Assembly (NCBI GenBank): GCA_945952415.1
Contig: CAMFIF010000016.1
Span: forward strand, 1-64,000
Direction of reading: 5' to 3'
From: an uncultured Rhizobium sp.
Lineage (GTDB): Bacteria; Pseudomonadota; Alphaproteobacteria; Rhizobiales; Rhizobiaceae
Length of the DNA stretch: 64,000 nt
Shown here: positions 10,746 through 18,713 of the stretch, in pieces
How the letters are laid out: each line of letters opens with the position of its first letter
Position numbering within the stretch: the first letter of the stretch is position 1
Program-made: the position numbers and the translations under genes
Notes under the pieces: model-generated
Databases searched by the model: none
Told to the model about the DNA's origin: nothing
The model's input: the letters and a program-made list of their open reading frames with translations, nothing else

Positions 10746-11222
10746 TTACTGCTTGTTGATCGTGACGAAGCGGGTGCCGCGCACCCGAACGGTCATCTGG
10801 CAGGGATCGCCTTCCGTGCGGTCGCAATAGCGGGGATGCATGCTGAAGACGAAGACCATGTTGCCGAAGCGCATCTTGAAATCATAGCCATAGATGCGGG
10901 CCGTGGCGACCAGGATATAGCCGCCCTCCTTCACCTGCACATAGAAGTTGGACGGGCATCCCTCCTCGTTGCAGAGATACTGGGCCTTGCCGTCGCAGGT
11001 GATCTTTCCCTCATCGACCACCATGTCCATGATCCCGTCATTGTTGACGTCGAGGGGTTTGGCGAAACCCTCGTCGAACATCGCCTTCTGGCAGATTTCG
11101 GTGAAATGCTGCCGCTCGAAGCGCTCCGGATCCTGGACGAGCTGCTGCTGGGCACCCGCCACCATGGGAAGAACGGCGAGAAGGACGCCGGTGAGCGCAG
11201 CAAGGGTTTTTCTGATCAGCAT
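10746..11222 (-). CDS. Small exported protein of unknown function
   Basis: The 158-residue protein starts with a clear Sec signal peptide (MLIRKTLAALTGVLLAVLPM, likely cleavage after VAGA around residue 24). The mature part has five visible Cys, two of them in the paired CNEEGC segment, so disulfides are likely in the periplasm. DVNNDGIMDMVVDE near residue 58 resembles a dockerin- or EF-hand-like Ca2+ loop (D-x-N-x-D-G-x-x-D). I know no function for it. It is a single gene, convergent with the YdcF-like gene and divergent from the TRIC-family gene. Confidence 0.7.
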   Translation of the reverse strand: MLIRKTLAALTGVLLAVLPMVAGAQQQLVQDPERFERQHFTEICQKAMFDEGFAKPLDVNNDGIMDMVVDEGKITCDGKAQYLCNEEGCPSNFYVQVKEGGYILVATARIYGYDFKMRFGNMVFVFSMHPRYCDRTEGDPCQMTVRVRGTRFVTINKQ

Positions 11223-11356
11223 GAAGGACTCGCAATGTCTTTGAGGCGCGCCGATCCTGACTGAAGGAGCTTGCGCCGCCCTTGACAGGGCGGCGGCCAG
11301 AAAGGAGTCTCTCGCAGACGGGGAGCGAAAACACCCCGCAAGGGGAAGGCGCGCCG

Positions 11357-11992
11357 ATGTCGCTCATGGAAATTCTCGATTATTCCGGTGTCGCGGTCTT
11401 TGCGGCCACGGGAGCGCTCGCGGCCTCGCGCAAGGAGCTCGATCTGATCGGCTTCCTGTTTCTCGCCGCCATGACCGGCATTGGCGGCGGCACGCTGCGC
11501 GACATCATCCTCGGCCGGCTTCCGGTCTTCTGGGTGCTGAAGCCCACCTATATCCTCGTCTGCGTGGCGATGGGGGTGCTGGTCTTCTTCACGGCCCACC
11601 TTTTCGAATCGCGCTACAGGCTCCTCGTCTGGCTGGATGCCATCGGGCTTTCTGCCTATTGCGTGATGGGCGCGGCCAAGGGGCTTGCGGCCACCGGCTC
11701 GCCCACGGTCGCGATCGTGACCGGCACCATGACCGCCGCCTTCGGCGGGATCCTGCGCGACATTCTCGCCAACGAGCCTTCGGTGCTGCTGCGGCCGGAA
11801 ATCTACATCACCGCCGCGCTTGCCGGGGCGGCATTCTTCACGCTCGCCCTCAAGCTGGGCGCTGCCCTGTGGCTGGCCTCGATGATCGGCGTGCTTCTGG
11901 CTTTCGGGGTGCGCGGCGGGGCGCTGGCCTTCGGCTGGACATTCCCGCCCTACAAGGCACGGCCCGGCCGGGATCCCGACGACGTGATGTGA
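11357..11992 (+). CDS. Trimeric intracellular cation (TRIC) channel family protein
   Basis: The 211-residue integral membrane protein belongs to the former UPF0126 family. About seven hydrophobic segments fall in two repeats, each with a glycine-rich kink: TGIGGGTLRD near residue 40 and AAFGGILRD near residue 126. Prokaryotic TRIC proteins form homotrimeric K+-permeable channels; some YicG-type relatives are annotated as glycine transporters. The true start is the ATG at 11357; the open frame reaches up to 11282 but that part is not family-like. It is a single gene ending 17 bp from the convergent irr. Confidence 0.9.
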   Translation: MSLMEILDYSGVAVFAATGALAASRKELDLIGFLFLAAMTGIGGGTLRDIILGRLPVFWVLKPTYILVCVAMGVLVFFTAHLFESRYRLLVWLDAIGLSAYCVMGAAKGLAATGSPTVAIVTGTMTAAFGGILRDILANEPSVLLRPEIYITAALAGAAFFTLALKLGAALWLASMIGVLLAFGVRGGALAFGWTFPPYKARPGRDPDDVM

Positions 11993-12008
11993 GCGCTTTT
12001 CGCGAAGA

Positions 12009-12428
12009 TCAGGCCTGCTTCGGCCGGAGGCGGATCACCACGTCCACATGGGCGATTTCCATGCCGTCCGGCGCTTCGGGCAGATTGCCGATGGTGATGT
12101 TGGAGACCGGAATATCCAGCACCTCGTTGCGGCCTTCGACGAAGAAATGGTGATGGTCCGACACATTGGTGTCGAAATAGGTCTTGGCGCTTTCGACGGC
12201 CAGCACGCGGATCATGCCCGCTTCGGTGAACTGGTGCAGCGTGTTGTAGACGGTTGCGAGCGATACGGGCACGCCAGCCTCGACCGCTTCCTCATGCAGC
12301 TCCTCCACCGTCAGGTGGCGATCCCCCTTGGCGAAGAGCAGATCGGCAAGCGCGATGCGCTGGCGGGTGGGCCTCAGCCCGTGGCGGCGGAGCCGTCTTT
12401 CCGCGGTTGCATCATTCATCGAGGTCAT
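12009..12428 (-). CDS. irr: Iron response regulator Irr (Fur superfamily)
   Basis: The 139-residue protein is a Fur-fold regulator. A winged helix covers about 10–85 (GLRPTRQRIALADLLF, then SLATVYNTLHQFTEAGMI), followed by a dimerisation domain. The His cluster SDHHHFF near residue 91 is the conserved heme-sensing element of rhizobial Irr, and the N-terminal heme regulatory motif of Bradyrhizobium Irr is absent. Irr represses heme synthesis and activates iron uptake under iron limitation, and is lost when heme is plentiful. Divergent linkage to fabA is the usual rhizobial arrangement. The ATG at 12428 follows GGAGAC. Confidence 0.93.
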   Translation of the reverse strand: MTSMNDATAERRLRRHGLRPTRQRIALADLLFAKGDRHLTVEELHEEAVEAGVPVSLATVYNTLHQFTEAGMIRVLAVESAKTYFDTNVSDHHHFFVEGRNEVLDIPVSNITIGNLPEAPDGMEIAHVDVVIRLRPKQA

Positions 12429-12491
12429 TTCGTCTCCAGGGGCGGTGGCCGGAACGGGCCGGGCGCTGTCACAGGTTCTTTATTCGCCCAT

Positions 12492-12520
12492 CATATAACT
12501 TCATGACGGGCCGCTTTCAA
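12492..12520 (-). promoter_or_regulatory. Predicted irr promoter
   Basis: On the minus strand TTGAAA (12520–12515), a 17-bp spacer and TATATG (12497–12492) give a good sigma-70 promoter, with the expected start about 60 bp upstream of the irr ATG. The rest of the 291-bp irr–fabA region must hold the fabA promoter; no clear box could be assigned there. Confidence 0.55.
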
Positions 12521-12719
12521 TAGCGGCAATCCGGCTCACCCGGCCCGGAGGCCCTGACGGACAAGGCTTTTGAGAGCCTCGCTCCTGCCGGAATCCTGTA
12601 AAAAATGCGTGGGCAGCCGCGGTAAGCGCGCAGCCGCGACCATTGTTGCGCTTCATTTTGGCTTAATCTTGCTTTAGAGCAGGCAGAACATCACTACAGA
12701 TTCAGGGAAAACGTGGTCC

Positions 12720-13226
12720 ATGGGAACCAGACAGTCGAGCTACAATTACGAGGAAATTCTTCAATGCGGTCGGGGCGAACTGTTCGGCCCCGGCAATGCA
12801 CAGCTTCCTCTGCCGCCGATGCTGATGGTTCACCGCATCACCGAGATTTCCGAAACGGGCGGTCTCCACGACAAGGGCTTCATCCGCGCCGAATATGACG
12901 TGCGGCCGGACGACTGGTATTTCCCCTGCCATTTCCAGGGCAATCCCATCATGCCCGGCTGTCTGGGTCTTGACGGCATGTGGCAGCTCACCGGCTTCTT
13001 CCTTGGCTGGCTCGGGGAACCGGGGCGGGGCATGGCGCTTTCCACGGGGGAAGTGAAGTTCAAGGGCATGGTACGCCCGGAAACGAAGCTCCTGCAGTAC
13101 GAGATAGACTTCAAGCGCGTGATGCGCGGCCGTCTGGTGCTCGGCACCGCCGATGGCGTGCTCAAGGCGGATGGTGAGCCGATCTACCAGGCGACCGACC
13201 TGCGCGTCGGGCTTTCCAAGGCCTGA
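12720..13226 (+). CDS. fabA: 3-hydroxydecanoyl-ACP dehydratase/isomerase
   Basis: FabA dehydrates 3-hydroxydecanoyl-ACP and isomerises trans-2 to cis-3-decenoyl-ACP, the branch point to unsaturated fatty acids. The 168-residue hot-dog-fold protein carries the active-site stretch [20 protein letters not shown] with His71 and Asp85 as catalytic pair. The start region [19 protein letters not shown] matches the family. It is the first gene of fabA–fabB–fabI, so one transcript should make the whole unsaturated branch. The ATG at 12720 is used. Confidence 0.97.
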   Translation: MGTRQSSYNYEEILQCGRGELFGPGNAQLPLPPMLMVHRITEISETGGLHDKGFIRAEYDVRPDDWYFPCHFQGNPIMPGCLGLDGMWQLTGFFLGWLGEPGRGMALSTGEVKFKGMVRPETKLLQYEIDFKRVMRGRLVLGTADGVLKADGEPIYQATDLRVGLSKA

Positions 13227-13303
13227 CACTTGCCGGATCGCCGGACAGACCTCATCTGAGGTCGGTGATCCAACTGAAGAAACGACTAGAAAAGGTTTCC
13301 ACG

Positions 13304-14527
13304 ATGAGACGGGTAGTAGTTACGGGTCTGGGCATTGTATCCTCGATCGGGAACGATGCCGCGGAAGTCACCGCCTCGCTGCGCAATGCCAAATCGGGCA
13401 TTTCGTTCTCCAACGACTTCGCCGAACACGGTTTCCGCTGCCAGGTCTGGGGCCGGCCGACGCTCGATCCGACCGAACTCGTCGATCGCCGCGCCATGCG
13501 CTTCCTGTCGCAGGGCGGCGCATGGAACCATGTCGCCATGAAGCAGGCGATCGGCGATGCGGGTCTCGAAGAAGCCGATTACGCCAAGAACGAGCGCGTC
13601 GGCATCATCATGGGTTCGGGTGGCCCGTCCACCCGCACCATCATCGAGGCGGCGGAAATCACCCAGAAGAACAATTCGCCGAAGCGCATCGGCCCGTTTG
13701 CGGTACCGAAGGCCATGTCTTCGACCGCTTCCGCGACGCTTGCCACCTGGTTCCAGATCCATGGCGTCAACTATTCGATCTCGTCGGCCTGCTCGACCTC
13801 GGCGCACTGCATCGGCAATGCGGCGGAGATGATCCAGTGGGGCAAACAGGACATGGTCTTTGCCGGCGGCCACGAGGATCTCGACTGGTCGATGTCGAAC
13901 CTCTTTGACGCGATGGGCGCCATGTCCTCCAAGTACAACGACACACCGGCGACGGCCTCGCGCGCCTATGACGTCTCGCGCGACGGCTTCGTGATTGCCG
14001 GGGGCGCGGGCGTGTTGGTGCTCGAAGAGCTGGAGCATGCCAAGGCCCGTGGCGCCAAGATCTATGCCGAACTGGTCGGATATGGCGCGACCTCGGATGG
14101 ATATGACATGGTCGCCCCCTCGGGCGAAGGCGCGGTGCGCTGCATGCGCCAGGCGCTTTCCACCGTGAAGGGTGATGTGGATTACATCAACACCCACGGC
14201 ACCTCGACGCCGGTCGGCGATTCCAAGGAGATCGGTGCGATCCGCGAAGTGTTCGGCGACAAGATCCCGCACATCCAGTCCACCAAGTCGCTCACCGGCC
14301 ATTCGCTGGGTGCTGCCGGTGCACAGGAGGCAATCTATTCGCTGCTGATGATGCAGGAAGGCTTCATCGGCGAAAGCGCGCATATCAGCGAACTCGATCC
14401 GGAATTTGCAGGCGTGCCGATCGTGCGCAACCGCATCGACAACGCCAAGATCGACACGGCGCTTTCCAATTCCTTTGGTTTCGGCGGGACAAATGCGACG
14501 CTGGTCTTCCAGCGCTACAACGGGTAA
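13304..14527 (+). CDS. fabB: 3-oxoacyl-ACP synthase I
   Basis: FabB elongates the cis-3-decenoyl-ACP made by FabA. The 407-residue thiolase-fold protein has the Cys-His-His triad: Cys163 in [11 protein letters not shown], the first His in [11 protein letters not shown] and the second in [12 protein letters not shown]. The C-terminus [15 protein letters not shown] is typical. The ATG at 13304 begins [10 protein letters not shown], the family's standard opening; the frame runs on upstream to 13265 without family similarity. It lies 77 bp after fabA and 6 bp before fabI. Confidence 0.97.
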   Translation: MRRVVVTGLGIVSSIGNDAAEVTASLRNAKSGISFSNDFAEHGFRCQVWGRPTLDPTELVDRRAMRFLSQGGAWNHVAMKQAIGDAGLEEADYAKNERVGIIMGSGGPSTRTIIEAAEITQKNNSPKRIGPFAVPKAMSSTASATLATWFQIHGVNYSISSACSTSAHCIGNAAEMIQWGKQDMVFAGGHEDLDWSMSNLFDAMGAMSSKYNDTPATASRAYDVSRDGFVIAGGAGVLVLEELEHAKARGAKIYAELVGYGATSDGYDMVAPSGEGAVRCMRQALSTVKGDVDYINTHGTSTPVGDSKEIGAIREVFGDKIPHIQSTKSLTGHSLGAAGAQEAIYSLLMMQEGFIGESAHISELDPEFAGVPIVRNRIDNAKIDTALSNSFGFGGTNATLVFQRYNG

Positions 14528-14533
14528 CGGGGC

Positions 14534-15340
14534 ATGGCACAATTGATGCAGGGGAAACGCGGCCTCATCATGGGCGTCGCGAACAATCACTCGATCGCCT
14601 GGGGCATTTCCAAGGCGCTCGCGGCAGAAGGCGCGGAACTCGCCTTCACCTATCAGGGCGAGGCGCTCGGCAAGCGGGTGAAGCCGCTGGCGGCGGAAGT
14701 CGGTTCCGACTTCCTGCTTGCCTGCGACGTGGAGGACCTTGCCTCCGTGGACCAGGTCTTCGAGGCCCTGAAAGAGCGCTGGGGCGGGATCGATTTCATC
14801 GTCCATGCCATCGGCTTTTCGGACAAGAACGAGCTGAAGGGGCTCTATGCCGACACCACGCGGGACAATTTCACCCGCACCATGGTGATCTCCTGCTTCT
14901 CCTTCACGGAAGTGGCCAAGCGCGCCGCCGCGATCATGAACGAAGGCGGCTCCATGCTGACGCTCACCTATGGCGGATCGGTGCGGGTGATGCCGAACTA
15001 CAATGTGATGGGTGTCGCCAAGGCGGCGCTCGAAGCTTCCGTCCGTTATCTCGCCGCCGATTACGGTCCGAGAGGGCTTCGCGTCAACGCGATCTCCGCC
15101 GGCCCGATCCGGACGCTTGCCGGTGCCGGTATTTCCGATGCGCGCGCCATGCTTTCCTGGCAGCAGAAGAATTCGCCGATGCGCCGCACCGTCACCATCG
15201 AGGATGTGGGTTCTTCCGCGCTCTACCTGCTTTCGGGCCTGTCGCGCGGCGTGACCGGCGAAATCCACTATGTGGATTCCGGCTACAACATCACCTCGAT
15301 GCCGACGCTCGAAACGCTGCGGAATGCCGATTCCGAGTAA
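14534..15340 (+). CDS. fabI: Enoyl-ACP reductase (NADH)
   Basis: The 268-residue divergent short-chain dehydrogenase performs the last reduction of each elongation cycle. It has the FabI nucleotide site GVANNHSIAWGISKAL and the catalytic Tyr-x6-Lys as YNVMGVAKAALEASVR, the FabI spacing rather than the Y-x3-K of ordinary SDRs. The loop AISAGPIRTLAGAGI and C-terminal HYVDSGYNI are also typical. FabI is the triclosan target; nothing in the visible motifs suggests an unusual form. It is third gene of the fab operon and is followed by a terminator hairpin. Confidence 0.95.
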   Translation: MAQLMQGKRGLIMGVANNHSIAWGISKALAAEGAELAFTYQGEALGKRVKPLAAEVGSDFLLACDVEDLASVDQVFEALKERWGGIDFIVHAIGFSDKNELKGLYADTTRDNFTRTMVISCFSFTEVAKRAAAIMNEGGSMLTLTYGGSVRVMPNYNVMGVAKAALEASVRYLAADYGPRGLRVNAISAGPIRTLAGAGISDARAMLSWQQKNSPMRRTVTIEDVGSSALYLLSGLSRGVTGEIHYVDSGYNITSMPTLETLRNADSE

Positions 15341-15361
15341 TCGGGTGACGCCTTGATTTCG

Positions 15362-15393
15362 AAGGGCTTCCGGTTCTGGCCGGGAGCCCTTTT
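15362..15393 (+). terminator. Terminator of the fab operon
   Basis: AAGGGCT (15362–15368) pairs with AGCCCTT (15385–15391), with inner CCGG/CCGG pairing, followed by a short T stretch. It sits exactly between the convergent fabI and marR stops and can serve both. Confidence 0.75.
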
Positions 15394-15885
15394 CTATTCG
15401 TCCTCGGTCCCGGAGAGATGGTTGCGGGCAGAAGCTTTCAGCAGCCCCACCTCGCGCAGCATGGACTGGATGAGTTCAGGCGAGACATCCGCCATCATGT
15501 CGCGCAGCCAGCCCTCATGGGCGGCCGCCATGCCGGCGAAGAACTCCTCGCCTTTGGGCGTGAGCTTCGCCACCGTCACGCGCCGGTCGCCATCCGGCGT
15601 TTCGCGCACGACAAGGCCATCGGCTTCCAGCCGCTCGACAAGACCGGTGACATTGCCGTTCGTCACCATGGTGCGGCGGGAAAGCTCGCCGAGCCTCAGC
15701 CCGTCCCGTTCGCGGTAGAGCTGGGCAAGAAGATCGAACTGGGGGAGCGTTGCGCCATATTCGGCGCGCAGGCGCCGGCGGATCTCGTGCGACATCAGCT
15801 TGGTGGTCGACAACAGGCGCAGCCAGAGCTTCAGCTCCGGCTTGCTTTCGGCCTGCGCCCCCTGAACGATGATTTCGAGATCCAT
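15394..15885 (-). CDS. MarR-family regulator
   Basis: The 163-residue winged-helix protein has the MarR recognition region LGELSRRTMVTNGNVTGLVE and the wing with the conserved D-x-R (PDGDRRVTVAKLT). Start: ATG at 15885, which has GGAAGGGGC 8 bp upstream; the frame is open to 15933. It lies 91 bp downstream of the flavoprotein gene at 15977–17551 on the same strand. A TTGACA on the minus strand (15961–15956) suggests it also has its own promoter. The effector is unknown; the neighbouring catabolic genes are the natural candidates for control. Confidence 0.85.
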   Translation of the reverse strand: MDLEIIVQGAQAESKPELKLWLRLLSTTKLMSHEIRRRLRAEYGATLPQFDLLAQLYRERDGLRLGELSRRTMVTNGNVTGLVERLEADGLVVRETPDGDRRVTVAKLTPKGEEFFAGMAAAHEGWLRDMMADVSPELIQSMLREVGLLKASARNHLSGTEDE

Positions 15886-15976
15886 GGGGTTTGCCCCTTC
15901 CACTATCCGCCGCTTGCCTGCCCCCCGCATCAAGCTCTAGCGGAAATGCTTTAAATGTCAAAGGTTCGCCCGCGCT

Positions 15977-17551
15977 TCAGCCGGCAAGCATCTTTGAAAG
16001 CATGTGGCCGGAGCCTGCCCCGGTGCCTGCGCCCGGCCAGGTGGAAGCGCCGCAGAGATAGAGGCCCGTGACAGGCGTCTTGTAGCGGGAGTGACCGGCA
16101 ACCGGCCGGAAGAGGAAATTCTGATCCAGATGATGGCTGCCCGAGAGGTTGTCGCCGCCGATGAGGTTGGGGTTCTCCGCCTCGAGATCGGCAGGCGAGA
16201 AGACGGAGCGGCCGAGTATCTTCCCCGACAGGCCGGGCGCATAGGTTTCGATGAGGCGGATCACGCGGTCCGCATAGGCTTCCTTCGCCTCTGCCCAGGC
16301 GGTGCCGGGGGCGATTTCGCCCGCCGCATCCCCGCCGATCTCCGCGGGCAGCACGCGCACCTGCACCCAGAGCACATGCTTGCCCTCGGGCGCGCGGGAC
16401 GGATCGAGCGCGGTCGGCTGGCCGACGACGAGCGCCGGCTCGGAGGGCAGGATGCCGGAGGCCGCTTCCGCATAGGCCTTCGCCATCATCGGCAGGTCGG
16501 GGGCAAGATGGACATAGGCGAACTGCTTCAGCTCTTCTCCCGCCGTCCAGTCCGGCAGGCCGTCGAGTGCCAGATGGATCATCATCGTGCCGGGGCCGGC
16601 GCGGAAGCCGGCAATCTTGCGATCGAAGGCGGCGCGCGCCGGATCGGCCTTCAGGAGCTTGCCGAAGACCAGCTGCGGATGGGCATTGGCAATTACCGCG
16701 CGCCGGGCCTCGATGACCTCGCCGCTTGCCAGCCGGACGCCCGTCGCGCGTCCGCCCGTCGTGACGATCTCCTCGACCGGTGACCCGGTTCTCACCGTAC
16801 CGCCCTTTTCCGTGAGGAGGCCCGTCATGCCGTCGATGATGGTGGACGCGCCGCCCTTGCCGATCACCATGCCGAAGGCCTGGTTGGCCATGGATTCCAG
16901 ATAGGGGAAGAGCGCGCCCCCCGCCGTATCCGGCGAGAAATCGAGATGCAGACCCCAGGCCGCCATCATGGTCTTCACCTTCTGGTTCTCGAAGCGGGCA
17001 TCGAGGAAATCGCGTGGCGAGGCGAGGAGCAGGCGCACCATGTCGTAGACCCAGCCCGTGCCGCGGGCGCGCCAGGCCTTCCACAGCACCTTGAAGGCGT
17101 CGAAGGAAGGCATGGGCGAGCCGAGCAGGCCGAAGATGTGCGGCGCATCGGCCCCGAATTCGGCAAACATCGCCTTCCAGGACTCCGCATCCCGCGCCGA
17201 GAGCGCGGCGATGCGGGATGTGGTGACATCGAGATCCTTGCTGACGCCGAGCCATGTCTGGTCGCGGAAGATGCTGGCGAAGCAGTGCTCGGCCGGCACG
17301 AAGCCGAGGCCATGGCGGGCAAGATCGCCCGCATGCTGGCCGTGAAACGCGGAGCCGGCAAACATCGAGAGGTTCATGGCAGCGACATCGTGGCGGAAGC
17401 CCGGAAGCGTCAGCTCGCGGGTCTTCACCGCGCCGCCGGGCTCGTCCTTCGCCTCGACCACCGTGACGGACCAGCCCTTCGATGCCAGATTGACAGCCGC
17501 AGCCAGCCCGTTGTGCCCCGCACCGATGACAACCGCATCGACCGCCGCCAT
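15977..17551 (-). CDS. Phytoene-desaturase-like NAD(P)/FAD-dependent oxidoreductase (COG1233 type)
   Basis: The 524-residue flavoprotein opens with a dinucleotide-binding motif (VVIGAGHNGLAAAVNLASKG) followed by the acidic VVEAKDEPGGA and ends with GLYLCGASTWPGAGTGAGSG, the second FAD-binding block of the phytoene desaturase/amine oxidase superfamily. The middle (roughly 100–440) should bind the substrate. It is paralogous to the gene at 18714–20303: both share VGQPTA-x-D-x-SRAPEG, FSPADLE and GGD blocks. No carotenoid synthesis genes are nearby, so a carotenoid role is unlikely. With cyclase and iorAB genes around it, dehydrogenation of an aromatic-derived intermediate is more plausible, but the substrate is unknown. 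Confidence 0.8.
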   Translation of the reverse strand: MAAVDAVVIGAGHNGLAAAVNLASKGWSVTVVEAKDEPGGAVKTRELTLPGFRHDVAAMNLSMFAGSAFHGQHAGDLARHGLGFVPAEHCFASIFRDQTWLGVSKDLDVTTSRIAALSARDAESWKAMFAEFGADAPHIFGLLGSPMPSFDAFKVLWKAWRARGTGWVYDMVRLLLASPRDFLDARFENQKVKTMMAAWGLHLDFSPDTAGGALFPYLESMANQAFGMVIGKGGASTIIDGMTGLLTEKGGTVRTGSPVEEIVTTGGRATGVRLASGEVIEARRAVIANAHPQLVFGKLLKADPARAAFDRKIAGFRAGPGTMMIHLALDGLPDWTAGEELKQFAYVHLAPDLPMMAKAYAEAASGILPSEPALVVGQPTALDPSRAPEGKHVLWVQVRVLPAEIGGDAAGEIAPGTAWAEAKEAYADRVIRLIETYAPGLSGKILGRSVFSPADLEAENPNLIGGDNLSGSHHLDQNFLFRPVAGHSRYKTPVTGLYLCGASTWPGAGTGAGSGHMLSKMLAG

Positions 17552-17864
17552 GTTTGCCTCCCTTTTATCTTCTCGCCCTCTTTATTCCCATATGCATACA
17601 TTTTTCGCCCTTCGGTCAAGTGCGAAGCGAGCGACGGAAGCATCCACCGGGCTTCCCGGAGCGAGGAAAATGCCCCGAAGGGGCGGATTGACGGCGATCA
17701 AGAGCGGTTTGCCCGGGCTTATCCTCTCCCCACCGTTTCGCCGCAACGCGTCATGCAAAATACTTGCAACCACATATTTTGTGACATAGGCTTCCCCCGA
17801 TCGCCGTCCGGAGGTCATGCCGCAGGAGGAAAGCGGCGACGGGCGGCCAACTGGGGAACTGTCC
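17552..17864. promoter_or_regulatory. Divergent control region between flavoprotein and cyclase genes
   Basis: This 313-bp region holds no reading frame I can support. On the plus strand TTGCAA (17764–17769), a 17-bp spacer and TAGGCT (17787–17792) form a plausible cyclase promoter. An inverted repeat CAAAATA (17756–17762) and TATTTTG (17775–17781) straddles it. The 20-bp block 17762–17781 recurs with 18 identities at 24972–24991, in front of iorA. Near the flavoprotein start, TATGCATA at 17591–17598 is a perfect palindrome. The layout suggests a repressor, perhaps one of the two adjacent MarR proteins. Confidence 0.6.
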
Positions 17865-18650
17865 ATGTCTGCCACTGCACTTCAACAGCTCGCAACCGCC
17901 CTTCTTTCCGGTTCGGTGAAGGTCATCGACCTGACCGCACCGCTCGGTCCCGACACGCCCGTCATCAAGCTGCCGCCCGAAATCGCCGTGAACACGCCGG
18001 AAGTGAAGGTGCACAATATCTCCCACTATGACAAGAACGGTCCGTTCTGGGCGTGGAACTGGCTGGAACTCGGCGAGCATACCGGCACCCATTTCGATGC
18101 GCCTGTTCACTGGATCACCGGCAAGGACTATGCCGACGGCACGACCGACCGCATTCCCGCGCAGAATTTCGTCGCCCCCGTCAACGTGATCGACTGCTCG
18201 GCCGAAGCCGCCAAGGACCCGGATTTCCTGCTGACGGCGGACGGCATCAAGGCCTGGGAAGCCAAGCATGGCGCCATCGAGCCGGGCAGCTGGGTGCTGA
18301 TGCGCACCGACTGGTACAAGCGCAACGGCTCGGCCGCGACCTTCCTCAATGCCGACGAGAACGGCCCGCATTCGCCCGGCCCGACGCCCGATGCCATCGA
18401 ATACATCCTTGAGAAGGGTGCAATCGGCTGGGGCACCGAATGCATCGGCACCGATGCGGGTGCCGCCGGCGGCATGAACCCGCCCTTCCCGGCGCATAAC
18501 CTGATGCACAAGGCCAACCGCTACGGCCTCGCCAGCCTCTGCCACCTGGACCAGCTGCCGCCGAAGGGCGCCGTGCTGATCGCCGCGCCGCTGAAATTCG
18601 TCAATGGCACCGGTTCGCCGATCCGCGCCTTGGCGCTGGTTGCCGGCTGA
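17865..18650 (+). CDS. Cyclase-family metal-dependent hydrolase (isatin hydrolase/kynurenine formamidase type)
   Basis: The 261-residue protein carries the family's metal motif H-x-G-T-H-x-D-x-P-x-H as HTGTHFDAPVHW near residue 70. Other conserved pieces are IDLTAPLGPDTP, DFLLTADGI and GIGTDAG-like WGTECIGTDAG. Family members bind Mn2+ or Zn2+ and open amide or lactam rings: isatin to isatinate, or N-formylkynurenine to kynurenine. From memory the overall sequence resembles the Labrenzia isatin hydrolase, but this was not aligned. Start ATG at 17865. It is followed by a flavoprotein and a marR gene on the same strand (63 and 27 bp apart). iorAB and an anthranilate-type operon in the same district make an indole-derived substrate attractive. 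Confidence 0.8.
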   Translation: MSATALQQLATALLSGSVKVIDLTAPLGPDTPVIKLPPEIAVNTPEVKVHNISHYDKNGPFWAWNWLELGEHTGTHFDAPVHWITGKDYADGTTDRIPAQNFVAPVNVIDCSAEAAKDPDFLLTADGIKAWEAKHGAIEPGSWVLMRTDWYKRNGSAATFLNADENGPHSPGPTPDAIEYILEKGAIGWGTECIGTDAGAAGGMNPPFPAHNLMHKANRYGLASLCHLDQLPPKGAVLIAAPLKFVNGTGSPIRALALVAG

Positions 18651-18713
18651 GGTTCAAAGGACAGGGAAGCGGGGCCACAACCCCGCTTCTTCGCATGAGG
18701 GAGGATGAGGGAC

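Noticed and set aside
13286..15268. A 660-codon minus-strand open frame opposite fabB and fabI
   Set aside because: It has antisense composition and fully overlaps two essential genes with intact catalytic residues.
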